64,000 nt of DNA from Calothrix sp. NIES-4105 (GTDB lineage: Bacteria > Cyanobacteriota > Cyanobacteriia > Cyanobacteriales > Nostocaceae). Made by a program: the position numbers and the translations under genes. The stretch spans positions 5,903,614 through 5,967,613 of the forward strand of contig NZ_AP018290.1 in assembly GCF_002368415.1 (NCBI RefSeq). The letters run 5' to 3'. This document shows positions 26,205-33,738 of the stretch, piece by piece. The notes beneath the pieces are model-generated. The model was given only the letters and a program-made list of their open reading frames with translations, ran no database searches and had not been told where the DNA came from. The first letter of the stretch is position 1, and the number at the start of each line of letters is the position of its first letter.

Positions 26205-27536
26205 CTAGCAACAAGTACTAATTTCTACTGTGTATTGGGGTACATCCTCCCCAGCCTCAACCGAAGTCGAAGCATTTGTTAAGTCATTTAAAGACTTAAT
26301 AAAAATGTTAATTGCACCATTCCAATCTCTAGGTAAGGAGTGTCCACAACCAGGACATTTAAACTTTTTATTTCCTCCCAGTTTTTCATGTACGTGACCA
26401 CACTTAGAACAAGTTTTTGAAGTATACTCTTCAGTTACATCATGTATAACGCAACCTCGTTTGAGTGCGTGAAACTTAAGAGTTTGTTTGAACCTATAAT
26501 GTGACCAACTAAGCATGTTTCTGGCTGTTTTAGAAGTGATTTTTCTTTTCTTCTTCACAACCATTTTGGAAGTCTCAAACGTGGGAAGAAAAATATGTTT
26601 ATAGTTTTTAGTTAAGACAACAGAAGCTTTATTATGAACTTCGTTAGTGAGATTCCTTATCCGAGTTCTTAGAGCTTCAGATTGTTTCCTCAATTTCCAG
26701 CGTAACCGCTTATTACTTCTACCAGACGACTGAGCAATTAGAGATTGTAACTTATCTAAACGTTGACAGAGAATTACTATTTTCGATATTGAACTATTAC
26801 CAATTTCTAAAATATTTTCTCCATCAAATCCTGTAAGGAAAGTTCTAACACCTGGGTCTAAACTGATAAAGTTTTTGTTATTGTTCACAGATACTTCAAA
26901 CGGCACTGTAAAGCAAATAAACCATCTTCCTTTATCAACCAAGATAGTAAATTCTGATGGCATTTCTCCACATAAAGGTTCCGCAGGATTAATCTGTAAG
27001 TCTCTGATACGAACCGTTTTACCATTTATCGATGCTTTGATTGTCGGATAATGAGTAAAACCAGCAACTATCTGGTTGTCTCGCTTTCCGTTGGGAAAAG
27101 CACCCCAGTACTTCGCACCTATTTTAAGGCTTTTTACTGGTTCACGACATGATTTAAAGGAAGGATTTGATTTATTTTTTGAAGCCGTTTTAGAAAATGC
27201 TGTTTTGGCATCAAAAATTGCTTCTTCGCGCGGAGAATAAGGACACTCTTCAACCCAATCAGGACAAGATTTTAAAATAATATTCCGTAAATCGTACTTT
27301 GATGGTTGTTTTTCTCCTTTTATAAAACAGTCACGTAGATAAGCAATAGCTTGGTTATAACACCAGCGACATGCCGCAAGCCATTTTCTATAAACTAGTT
27401 TGAGGTTCGTTTCCGGGTAAATCCTTATCTTCTTTGATTTTTTGTTTATATTTTCTAAGTCCGTATAATTTAGAACTGAAGACGTGGATAATTGCCAAAA
27501 TGTCCTCGACGAATTCTCGCTCAGGAGACAAATCAA
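26205..27536 (-). CDS. tnpB: TnpB, RNA-guided nuclease of IS607 element
   Basis: The family homology begins near 27446 (KKIRIYPETNLKLVYRKWL) and runs to TAG at 26205, about 410 residues. The RuvC-like triad looks intact: Asp in ISLDPGVRTF, Glu in LPTFETSKM and Asp in RDWNGAINIF, with a zinc ribbon CSKCGH...CPGCGH between the last two. TnpB proteins are omega-RNA-guided DNA nucleases that cut the empty donor site and favour transposon retention. The start is uncertain: the frame is open to 27980 but that part is the alternate frame of tnpA, and TTG at 27536 is one option; coupling to tnpA translation is likely. The stop is only 22 bp from the element end, so the guide-scaffold RNA must overlap the coding end. 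Confidence 0.88.
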   Translation of the reverse strand: MICLLSENSSRTFWQLSTSSVLNYTDLENINKKSKKIRIYPETNLKLVYRKWLAACRWCYNQAIAYLRDCFIKGEKQPSKYDLRNIILKSCPDWVEECPYSPREEAIFDAKTAFSKTASKNKSNPSFKSCREPVKSLKIGAKYWGAFPNGKRDNQIVAGFTHYPTIKASINGKTVRIRDLQINPAEPLCGEMPSEFTILVDKGRWFICFTVPFEVSVNNNKNFISLDPGVRTFLTGFDGENILEIGNSSISKIVILCQRLDKLQSLIAQSSGRSNKRLRWKLRKQSEALRTRIRNLTNEVHNKASVVLTKNYKHIFLPTFETSKMVVKKKRKITSKTARNMLSWSHYRFKQTLKFHALKRGCVIHDVTEEYTSKTCSKCGHVHEKLGGNKKFKCPGCGHSLPRDWNGAINIFIKSLNDLTNASTSVEAGEDVPQYTVEISTCC

Positions 27537-27990
27537 TCCGATTGAGAACCACGAGTTTTGTATCGTTTTCTCGACAGATGTAGTCGATGATTTCGATTCC
27601 GAATCTTGCGAGTCTGTCCTTATAACTGCATACAACTTGTTCGACATCTCCAGACAGTATTTGTCCCAGAAGGGTTTGTAAACCAATTCTATTGTAGTTG
27701 AGTCCACTTCCGATTTCTTTGATGACACATCCTCCTGGGAACAAGGACTGGAGATAATCTGCTTGTCGATTAAGGTCGTCTCGTTGTTTATGGGAACTGA
27801 CTCTGCAATAGAGATAGGTTGTTCGTTTTTTAAGTGCTTTTGGGTCAAGAACGCTGTCGATATCGTATCTTCTGTGATTAGAGGGAGTTCTAATTGCACG
27901 TATTTTTCCGGACTTGTCCCAGTCTCGGAGTGTTTTTTCTGAGACTTGGAGGATTTGCATTGCCTCGCGTGGGGTGACATATCGAACCAT
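27388..27990 (-). CDS. tnpA: IS607-type serine recombinase (transposase TnpA)
   Basis: 200 residues. The N-terminal 45 residues are a MerR-like winged helix (YVTPREAMQILQVSEKTLRD, HRRYDIDSV). The serine recombinase core follows with YCRVSSHKQRDDLNRQ (nucleophile S65 or S66), SGLNYNRIGL and VCSYKDRLARFG. The order DNA-binding domain first, catalytic domain second, is the IS607 arrangement. It overlaps tnpB in another frame by about 60-150 bp depending on the tnpB start. The sequence shows no damage, so the element may still be mobile. Confidence 0.92.
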   Translation of the reverse strand: MVRYVTPREAMQILQVSEKTLRDWDKSGKIRAIRTPSNHRRYDIDSVLDPKALKKRTTYLYCRVSSHKQRDDLNRQADYLQSLFPGGCVIKEIGSGLNYNRIGLQTLLGQILSGDVEQVVCSYKDRLARFGIEIIDYICRENDTKLVVLNRIDLSPEREFVEDILAIIHVFSSKLYGLRKYKQKIKEDKDLPGNEPQTSL

Positions 27991-27993
27991 ATA

Positions 27994-28027
27994 AACCTGA
28001 TTGACTATAAATTTAGTCTATCAGGTT
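27994..28027. promoter_or_regulatory. 34-bp imperfect palindrome before tnpA
   Basis: AACCTGAT and GACTA at 27994-28007 are mirrored by TAGTC and ATCAGGTT at 28014-28027. The palindrome ends 4 bp before the tnpA ATG on the minus strand, and its near arm holds AGGT, the only Shine-Dalgarno candidate. It could be a recombinase-binding site, an operator, or a hairpin that hides the ribosome site. Confidence 0.55.
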
Positions 28028-28089
28028 CTTGTACTTTTTTCCGGAAGTTAAAACTTTTTAACACTTAATGAGGCATCTAGTGTTGACGG

Positions 28090-28273
28090 TAGGTTGATCG
28101 AATACGAACATCAAAAAGCAGAACGTGCAGGTTATCGACAAGTCGCACGACGTAACCAGCGTAAACCAACGTTACGCGCTGGTAAACCTGATGCTGGCGC
28201 CAGTGATGTTGTTCTTAACCCACTTGTCAACGAAGTTCAACCACCTGATGAAATAATAACTAGTCAGGATTAA
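28090..28273 (+). pseudogene. GNAT acetyltransferase gene, 3' part
   Basis: The open frame continues the acetyltransferase displaced by the IS607 element. It reads GRLIEYEHQKAERAGYRQVA, then basic and Pro/Asp-rich residues, ending at TAA 28271-28273. It has no start codon or Shine-Dalgarno of its own and is probably untranslated. The phase across the GG junction is exact. Confidence 0.85.
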
Positions 28274-28349
28274 AAAAAGACCTCGCATATTGTAAAAAAA
28301 AGTTATGCTAACTTTTATGAAGATTTAAGAATTTGGGGAGAACACGGCA

Positions 28350-28814
28350 ATGGAACTATCTCCATCGGTTAAGTACGGGTTAAATTTCGTTCACCCAGTG
28401 CTGATGTGGGGGTTATTGTTAGCATCACTTTATGCAGCGTATCTAGGTTTACAAGTACAACGTACCCGTAACGCGCAAGGTGAAGAAAAGAAAGAACTAA
28501 TTAAAGGACGTTACAACGTCAGACACTTTCAAATTGGTTCCCTGATATTAGGGTTGATGGTGGCAGGTTCTGTAGCGGCGATGGCTGTCACTTATATTAA
28601 TAACGGTAAGTTATTTGTTGGGCCGCACTTGCTTATCGGACTTGGAATGACAGTTCTAATTGCTTTTTCTGCATCGCTTTCTCCTTTTATGCAAAAAGGC
28701 GCCAATTGGGCACGTATGACGCATATTTTAATCAATTTCACTATATTGGGCTTGTTTACTTACCAGGCTATTAGTGGTGTGCAAATTGTTCAAAAGATAT
28801 TGAGTCAGGCTTAG
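28350..28814 (+). CDS. DUF4079 membrane protein
   Basis: 154 residues with four predicted transmembrane helices: about 13-33 (VHPVLMWGLLLASLYAAYLG), 60-82, 88-108 and 122-142. Between helices 1 and 2 is a charged loop (QRTRNAQGEEKKELIKGRYN) and the HFQIGSLILG motif; His residues in HPVLM, RHFQIG, GPHLLIG and MTHILIN are arranged as in cytochrome b561-like haem proteins. The family is found mainly in cyanobacteria and plastids; function is unknown. GGGGAG precedes the ATG. Confidence 0.85.
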   Translation: MELSPSVKYGLNFVHPVLMWGLLLASLYAAYLGLQVQRTRNAQGEEKKELIKGRYNVRHFQIGSLILGLMVAGSVAAMAVTYINNGKLFVGPHLLIGLGMTVLIAFSASLSPFMQKGANWARMTHILINFTILGLFTYQAISGVQIVQKILSQA

Positions 28815-28817
28815 TTA

Positions 28818-28856
28818 TTAATGGTCGATGCAAGACTATCTTGCATCAACCATTAA
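28818..28856. terminator. Bidirectional terminator hairpin
   Basis: TTAATGGT-C-GATGCAAG pairs with CTTGCATC-A-ACCATTAA around a 5-base loop, a 17-bp stem with one mismatch. It sits 4 bp after the DUF4079 stop and 18 bp before the stop of the convergent DUF1997 gene, so it can serve both. Confidence 0.7.
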
Positions 28857-28873
28857 CGATTTGCGGTTAAACA

Positions 28874-29545
28874 TTAATGCTTTTTTGGAAAAGATACACC
28901 TATAGAGTGATGAAAATCGTCTTGAACTTTGCGAGTCAATCGACGTGAGACTTGACGGACAATTTGGTTGAGTAAGCGGTCCCCCGTGGTTTGAATTAAC
29001 GACTGAGGTAAACGCTGAATAAATTTAGGAAAATGAATATCAACAGCTAAATATAATTCCCACTCGACGCGCGTCATTTCGATGGAACGAGAAAAATCTT
29101 CCGCACGACTCTCGACTAACTGCAAGCTAGCACGATAATCTACATCATATCCAGGTGCGATGTAATCGGGAATTGGGATAGTCCGAATTCGATAAACACC
29201 TTCCGAGTCGGGTGGTAAGAGTTCTAAACCGATTTTTGGTTCGACTTCATAATTGAAGGCGCCAAAGCGACCAATTACCAAAGCATAACCGTTTTGCTCT
29301 AATGGCTGAACCTTCATTGGTTCCGCACAACGTGCAAACCATTCGGGATGAGCGTCTAAATATTGAGCGACAATATGAGATGGAGCATACATCTCCATAC
29401 AGTCGCTGTAATTGCAGTAAAATATTGTCGGTTTCTTGGCACCATTGTCATGAATGACATCTTCGGAATTGACGGTACCTGATGTTACAGACAACATTGT
29501 CTCCGTAGTCTCAAGTGCTTGGTACTCTTGGTCTTTCGATAGCAT
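28874..29545 (-). CDS. DUF1997 protein
   Basis: 223 residues. After a polar N-terminus of about 35 residues comes the DUF1997 domain: SHIVAQYLDAHPEWFARCAE, YALVIGRFGAFNYEVEPKIG, IPIPDYIAPGYDVDYRASL, MTRVEWELYLAVDIHFPKFI, with a terminal helix LLNQIVRQVSRRLTRKVQDD. The pattern of strands around a cavity with a long final helix resembles START/SRPBCC-type lipid-binding folds, which is an inference. The family occurs in cyanobacteria and plants; its function is not established. It converges with DUF4079. Confidence 0.83.
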   Translation of the reverse strand: MLSKDQEYQALETTETMLSVTSGTVNSEDVIHDNGAKKPTIFYCNYSDCMEMYAPSHIVAQYLDAHPEWFARCAEPMKVQPLEQNGYALVIGRFGAFNYEVEPKIGLELLPPDSEGVYRIRTIPIPDYIAPGYDVDYRASLQLVESRAEDFSRSIEMTRVEWELYLAVDIHFPKFIQRLPQSLIQTTGDRLLNQIVRQVSRRLTRKVQDDFHHSIGVSFPKKH

Positions 29546-29723
29546 AAGTGCCCTCCAGTATATTTTACTTGCCCTTTATTAATCATTCCCAGATGTGAGA
29601 CAACGTTTCGTACTAACCTTCTATTTTTACCAAAACCTTAAAAATTCGTAACAAATTTCATTTAATCTTTTTAATAAACAAACTCAATCGAACACACACT
29701 AGTTTCCCAGGATAGCGTTTATC

Positions 29724-30383
29724 ATGAAAGCTTTTGTAGCAGGTGCAACAGGAGAAACAGGTCGTCGCATAGTTACTGAACTAGTCGCGCGCAATATTCC
29801 CGTTCGTGCCTTAGTCCGTGATATCGACAAAGCCAGAAGTATTCTTCCTCCTAATGTAGAGTTGGTACAGGGTGATGTTCTTGAAGCAGCCACTCTCGCA
29901 ACTGCATTAGGTGATAGTACTGTAGTTCTTTGTGCTACAGGCGCCAAACCAAGTTTAGACCCAACAGGCCCATATAAAGTAGACCTTGAAGGCACAAAAA
30001 ACTTAATTGATGCAGCAAAAGGAAAAGAAATTGAGCATTTTGTTTTAGTGACTTCGCTGTGTACTTCACAATTTTTCCACCCGCTAAATTTGTTTTGGCT
30101 AATTTTGGTATGGAAGAAGCAAGCTGAAGAATATTTACAAAAAAGTGGTTTGACTTACACGATAGTGCGTCCGGGTGGGTTAAAGAATGAAGACAACTCG
30201 GATGCAGTTATCATGCAAAGTGCTGACACATTATCTGAGGGTAGCATTCCTAGACAAAAAGTGGCTATTGTTTGTGTTGAAGCTTTGACAGAACCCAGCG
30301 CGCGCAACAAAATAGTCGAAATAGTCGCAAAACCCGAAGCGGCGCCTAAACCTTTTGGAGAATTATTTGCTGGCGTAGCATAG
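29724..30383 (+). CDS. NAD(P)-binding SDR/NmrA-like oxidoreductase
   Basis: 219 residues, an atypical short-chain dehydrogenase. GATGETG at residues 7-13 is the dinucleotide-binding loop, ALVRD follows with the Arg that favours NADP, and GDVLE and VVLCATGAKP are the next strands. The catalytic YxxxK is replaced by the atypical form around KKQAEEYLQKSGLTYTIVRP. Relatives include Ycf39/HCF-type proteins that help photosystem II assembly and general NmrA-like reductases. The exact role is not clear from sequence. Confidence 0.85.
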   Translation: MKAFVAGATGETGRRIVTELVARNIPVRALVRDIDKARSILPPNVELVQGDVLEAATLATALGDSTVVLCATGAKPSLDPTGPYKVDLEGTKNLIDAAKGKEIEHFVLVTSLCTSQFFHPLNLFWLILVWKKQAEEYLQKSGLTYTIVRPGGLKNEDNSDAVIMQSADTLSEGSIPRQKVAIVCVEALTEPSARNKIVEIVAKPEAAPKPFGELFAGVA

Positions 30384-30407
30384 GCATTCGGCGCCTGTGC
30401 ATTATAT

Positions 30408-30511
30408 TCACCACAGAGACTTCTAGGGCACACAGAAGAGAGCTTTTATATTCTCTGTGTACTCTGTGTCTCTGTGGTAAAAAACCACAAAGGGCACAAA
30501 GAACACAAAGG
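30408..30511. repeat. CTCTGTG / CACAAAGG repeat with inverted arms
   Basis: ACCACAGAGA on the left, then CTCTGTGTACTCTGTGTCTC and TGTGGT, then ACCACAAAGGGCACAAAG and AACACAAAGGAAGAGG. The arms CCACAGAG and CTCTGTGG can pair. Its end (AGGAAGAGG) lies 6-14 bp before the ATG of the next gene and provides its Shine-Dalgarno. Confidence 0.75.
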
Positions 30512-30519
30512 AAGAGGTT

Positions 30520-31365
30520 ATGTCCCTTAATTTGACAAGCGAGTATAAATCATTTGGTGGCAAACTCAGCTTTTACTCGCACGCTTCAACTACCTGCAAC
30601 ATTGAAATGCGTTTTGCTGTTTATCAACCGCAGCAAGCTCAAAACCAACTTCTTCCCGTTTTGTACTTTCTGTCTGGCTTAACTTGTACGGAAGAGAATT
30701 TCATGGTCAAAGCCAACGCGCAGAAATATGCGGCTGAATATGGGTTGATATTAGTGGCGCCTGATACCAGTCCTAGAAATACGGGTATTCAAGGTGAGGT
30801 ACAGGACTGGGACTTTGGGACTGGCGCCGGGTTTTATGTGGATGCGACACAAGAACCTTGGGCAAAGCATTATAAAATGTATAGTTATATAGTTGAAGAA
30901 CTACCTAGTTTAATTGCTGCTAATTTTTCTGTTGATATAAATAAGCAAGGTATATTTGGGCACTCAATGGGTGGACATGGGGCATTGGTGTGTGCTTTGC
31001 GAAATCCACAAAAATTTAAGTCAGTATCAGCATTTGCACCAATTGTGGCGCCTATTCAATGTCCTTGGGGAATCAAAGCGTTTACTGGTTATTTAGGTGA
31101 AGATAAAGAAAATTGGCGCTATTATGATGCGAGTGAACTAGTTAAACAATATAAATACCACGGTAATATTCTTATTGACCAAGGTACAAATGATAAGTTT
31201 ATACAAGAACAGTTGAAACCAGAGTTATTTGAGCAAGCTTGTAAAGAAATTAATCAGCCTTTAACGTTACGTTATCAAGATGACTATGACCATAGCTATT
31301 ACTTTATATCTAGCTTTATCGAAGACCATATTAAGCATCATGTTCAAGAATTAAGGTTTAGGTAA
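30520..31365 (+). CDS. fghA: S-formylglutathione hydrolase
   Basis: 281 residues of the esterase D family. It hydrolyses S-formylglutathione to formate and glutathione in glutathione-dependent formaldehyde detoxification, in the cytoplasm. The nucleophile is S149 in GHSMGG, the acid lies in QGTNDKF and the His in DYDHSYYF. LSGLTCTEENF and PDTSPRNTG are family signatures of the oxyanion region. Length is normal. The Shine-Dalgarno is within the preceding dispersed repeat. No formaldehyde dehydrogenase gene is adjacent. Confidence 0.95.
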   Translation: MSLNLTSEYKSFGGKLSFYSHASTTCNIEMRFAVYQPQQAQNQLLPVLYFLSGLTCTEENFMVKANAQKYAAEYGLILVAPDTSPRNTGIQGEVQDWDFGTGAGFYVDATQEPWAKHYKMYSYIVEELPSLIAANFSVDINKQGIFGHSMGGHGALVCALRNPQKFKSVSAFAPIVAPIQCPWGIKAFTGYLGEDKENWRYYDASELVKQYKYHGNILIDQGTNDKFIQEQLKPELFEQACKEINQPLTLRYQDDYDHSYYFISSFIEDHIKHHVQELRFR

Positions 31366-31450
31366 ATGCTTGCACCTACTTCAAACCTGATAAAAATAGA
31401 CAAAAACAAATTAATAGTTTGTCAATTAAGCGACTAGGCAATTGGATGCA

Positions 31451-31481
31451 GAAGGAAAGATATGTTTTATCTCTTTCCTTC
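31451..31481. terminator. Hairpin after fghA
   Basis: GAAGGAAAGA (31451-31460) pairs perfectly with TCTTTCCTTC (31472-31481) around an 11-base loop, 86 bp after the fghA stop. The following TTAATTAAA is only weakly U-rich, so it may be a terminator or an RNA-stabilising hairpin. The remaining 31366-31696 shows no gene. Confidence 0.5.
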
Positions 31482-31696
31482 TTAATTAAAAGCAATAGCA
31501 GTTTACAAACAACTTACTAATTTGTTAAATAAACAAAGATACCCAATCTTTTTTGGTAAGGCTAGGGCAACTCAATGATAATGTTTGCATTTAGATAACC
31601 TACGCAAGTATCTATTAATTCACTTTTCACAAAGTTCAAAAGCCTGTTATTTATTCAAATTGTTTAAGGCGTCAGCTTTTGGTAATACTACTAGAT

Positions 31697-31894
31697 TTAT
31701 TTGATGCAATTAACAGCAGTATTAGCTCTAGGACTGGTACCTTGGCACAGATCAAAATAACCTCTGTCCTTAGTTTCAGTTGGTAAACCGTTTACTAAAA
31801 GGTCATCATTCCATGTACCTCCACCAGCAAGTTGTATAATCTCGGTAATATTTCCATGTCTATAAAGTTTAGGTACACTATAGCTTCTCTTCAT
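31697..31894 (-). CDS. Lasso-RiPP-type leader peptide precursor, orphan
   Basis: 65 residues with AGGA 8 bp before the ATG. The N-terminal part KRSYSVPKLYRHGNITEIIQ fits the YxxPxLxxxGxxxxxT-type leader recognised by RiPP recognition elements in lasso-peptide systems. A LAGGGTWNDD junction follows; a core beginning with Gly would place Asp at position 7 or 8, near the ring-closing position of lasso peptides. The downstream part is long (about 38 residues) with two Cys, unlike short lasso cores. No cyclase (asparagine-synthetase-like) or transglutaminase-like protease is in the window, so it is an orphan precursor or another RiPP class using the same leader. Confidence 0.6.
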   Translation of the reverse strand: MKRSYSVPKLYRHGNITEIIQLAGGGTWNDDLLVNGLPTETKDRGYFDLCQGTSPRANTAVNCIK

Positions 31895-32016
31895 TTTGTA
31901 TTTCCTGCTTTGAGTTATTTAAGTGACTAAATAAACGCTAACTGGTAGTTGCTTACCTTTGATTTATACGAAGGCTTTGGCGCTTTTCCGCATAATATTC
32001 TGACGAATTAAAATAA

Positions 32017-32047
32017 GATTCCCGACCTCTTAAAAAAGTCGGGAATC
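32017..32047 (-). terminator. Terminator-type hairpin between cobyrinate synthase and leader-peptide gene
   Basis: GATTCCCGAC (32017-32026) pairs perfectly with GTCGGGAATC (32038-32047); on the minus strand it is followed by TTATTTTAATT. It fits termination of the minus-strand gene ending at 32209, and leaves the leader-peptide gene with its own promoter in 31895-32016. Confidence 0.65.
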
Positions 32048-32062
32048 TAGGTATGCGCGAAT

Positions 32063-32130
32063 TTAGTTTAGAAAAGTCAGAAAGTTTAGAAAAGTCAGAA
32101 AGTTTAGAAAGTTTAGAAAGTTTATAATTT
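32063..32130. repeat. AGTTTAGAA short tandem repeats
   Basis: Repeated AGTTTAGAAA units, some extended by AGTCAGAA (AGTTTAGAAAAGTCAGAA appears twice, then AGTTTAGAA three times). Low-complexity DNA downstream of the cobyrinate synthase gene, not coding. Confidence 0.6.
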
Positions 32131-32208
32131 TAGTTGGAATTTTATAATTATAAATATCTAACTAAAAATTCATAAAAATATATTCACATTTTTCGAGTGC
32201 TATGATAC

Positions 32209-33555
32209 TTAAACAAAGTCAACACAATGTTTTAAAAATCGCTGCGGTATTTCTTTTGAATTTCCCCAGTGCTGGTGAATATAGGAAGCATGAAGATTAA
32301 ATTGTGTACTCCAACCTTCATCACCTGTAGATTCTCCTGAGTCAACGCGATAAGTCTCAAAAACAGGCGCCTTCAAGTTAGATAGTAAGCGCGAACGGTG
32401 AAATTCATGTCCGTATATAACCTTACCTGCATCAAGAAGAAAATTATTCTGTAATGTAACCGCGCGTCGATAACCTAACGTTAAGCGTTTATCCATTACT
32501 GCTTGAGTCGGTAACACTCCTACCATTGACCAAGCGTTATTTTCAAAGTCAATAATTTTGTCACACAAGTACATCAAACCACCACACTCAGCAATGGTGG
32601 GCATTCCTGCTAATATTGCAGCTTTAACGTTATTAAGGGCGCCTATATTATTAGATAACTTAAGAGCAAACATTTCTGGAAATCCACCACCAAAATACAT
32701 TCCCTGCACACCTTGAGGTAAATCATCGTTTAATGGACTCCAAAAAATCAACTCGGCGCCTAATTCTTCTAGTAAGTCTAAATTATCTTGATAGTAAAAA
32801 TTAAAAGCATTATCTAACGCTACAGCAATCTTAACCGAGTATAAGCTCTTTCCCCCTTTCTCTTTCTCCCTTCCCCCTCCCTCCAACAATGGTAGTAACG
32901 CTTCCCAGTCAAAACAACTGGCGCCTAAAGCAGCGAGTTTGGAGATAATAGCATCAAGCTCTGGTAACTCAGAAGTCGGGACTAAACCTAAATGACGGTC
33001 GGGAATTGATATATTATCTTCGCGTCGTAATACACCTAAGACTTTTATTTGTAGAGGTGCCAGTGCATTATTCAGTAAATCTAAATGACGGTCACTTCCA
33101 ACGCGGTTGAGAACCACACCCACTATATTAATATTTGGGTCAAGCGTGCAATAACCATGTACAATTGCCGCGACCGACCCTGATAAGCGACTACAATCAA
33201 CTACTAAAATTACAGGTATATTTAATAACTTAGATATATGTGCTGTACTAGCAAAGGGAATAGTTTCCTTTCCTATACCATCAAATAATCCCATTACCCC
33301 TTCAACAAGGGAAAAATCGGCGCCATCGCGATGATGGCGAAAACATTCTTTTACGTATGCTTCTGAAGTTAATACAGGGTCTAAATTACGACATGCTCTA
33401 CCAGTTATATAACGGTGAAACATAGGGTCTATATAATCTGGACCAACTTTAAATGATTGTACTTGGTAATTATTTTTACATAAATAAGCAAGTAGGGCGA
33501 GCGTGACTGTAGTCTTGCCCACCCCACTTCGTTCTCCAGCAATAATTAAAGACAT
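32209..33555 (-). CDS. cbiA: Cobyrinate a,c-diamide synthase
   Basis: 448 residues. Amidates the a and c side chains of the corrin ring in cobalamin synthesis, using ATP and glutamine. The N-terminal ATPase (dethiobiotin-synthetase-like) has GERSGVGKTTV at residues 7-17, KVGPDYIDPMFH and LVEGVMGLFDG. The C-terminal class I glutamine amidotransferase shows YFGGGFPEMFA and IAECGGLMYL with the nucleophile Cys, and a final HASYIHQHW. An odd low-complexity insert GGGREKEKGGK joins the domains. The organism needs B12 for nrdJ at 49128, so the pathway fits. Also called cobB in aerobic nomenclature. Confidence 0.95.
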   Translation of the reverse strand: MSLIIAGERSGVGKTTVTLALLAYLCKNNYQVQSFKVGPDYIDPMFHRYITGRACRNLDPVLTSEAYVKECFRHHRDGADFSLVEGVMGLFDGIGKETIPFASTAHISKLLNIPVILVVDCSRLSGSVAAIVHGYCTLDPNINIVGVVLNRVGSDRHLDLLNNALAPLQIKVLGVLRREDNISIPDRHLGLVPTSELPELDAIISKLAALGASCFDWEALLPLLEGGGREKEKGGKSLYSVKIAVALDNAFNFYYQDNLDLLEELGAELIFWSPLNDDLPQGVQGMYFGGGFPEMFALKLSNNIGALNNVKAAILAGMPTIAECGGLMYLCDKIIDFENNAWSMVGVLPTQAVMDKRLTLGYRRAVTLQNNFLLDAGKVIYGHEFHRSRLLSNLKAPVFETYRVDSGESTGDEGWSTQFNLHASYIHQHWGNSKEIPQRFLKHCVDFV

Positions 33556-33580
33556 AAGAATAGTTAGGAGTTAGGAGTAG

Positions 33581-33721
33581 AGACGCGATTAATCGCGTCT
33601 GTACAGTTATGAGTTTAGAATATTACCAGATATATAAGCTTATTATCCTAATGCCTAACTCCTGTACGGGCGGGTTCACGTAAATTTGCGATTATTTACC
33701 AGGATATAACTAAACCCGCCC
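33581..33721. repeat. 20-bp perfect palindrome and CGGGTTCAC inverted repeat
   Basis: 33581-33600 is the perfect palindrome AGACGCGATTAATCGCGTCT. 33668-33721 is an inverted repeat: GGGCGGGTTCACGTAAATTT at the left, CCAGGATATAACTAAACCCG then CCC at the right. Two further copies of the latter lie at 40457-40568. Both repeat types sit between the opcA stop and the cbiA start. Confidence 0.8.
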
Positions 33722-33738
33722 CGACTAACTCCTCACTT

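Larger units (their letters stand above)
26183..28089 (-). mobile_element. IS607-family insertion sequence (tnpA + tnpB)
   Basis: About 1907 bp, bounded on both sides by GG (26181-26182 and 28088-28089), consistent with IS607 transposition, which uses GG dinucleotides and leaves no target duplication. It carries a serine recombinase gene and an overlapping tnpB, both on the minus strand. Removing exactly this interval restores the interrupted acetyltransferase frame, which fixes the ends to within the two G bases. There are no terminal inverted repeats, as expected for the family. Confidence 0.88.

Noticed and set aside
27537-27980. N-terminal 148 residues of a 591-residue TnpB reading
   Set aside because: This stretch is the alternate frame of tnpA; TnpB family homology begins only near 27446.
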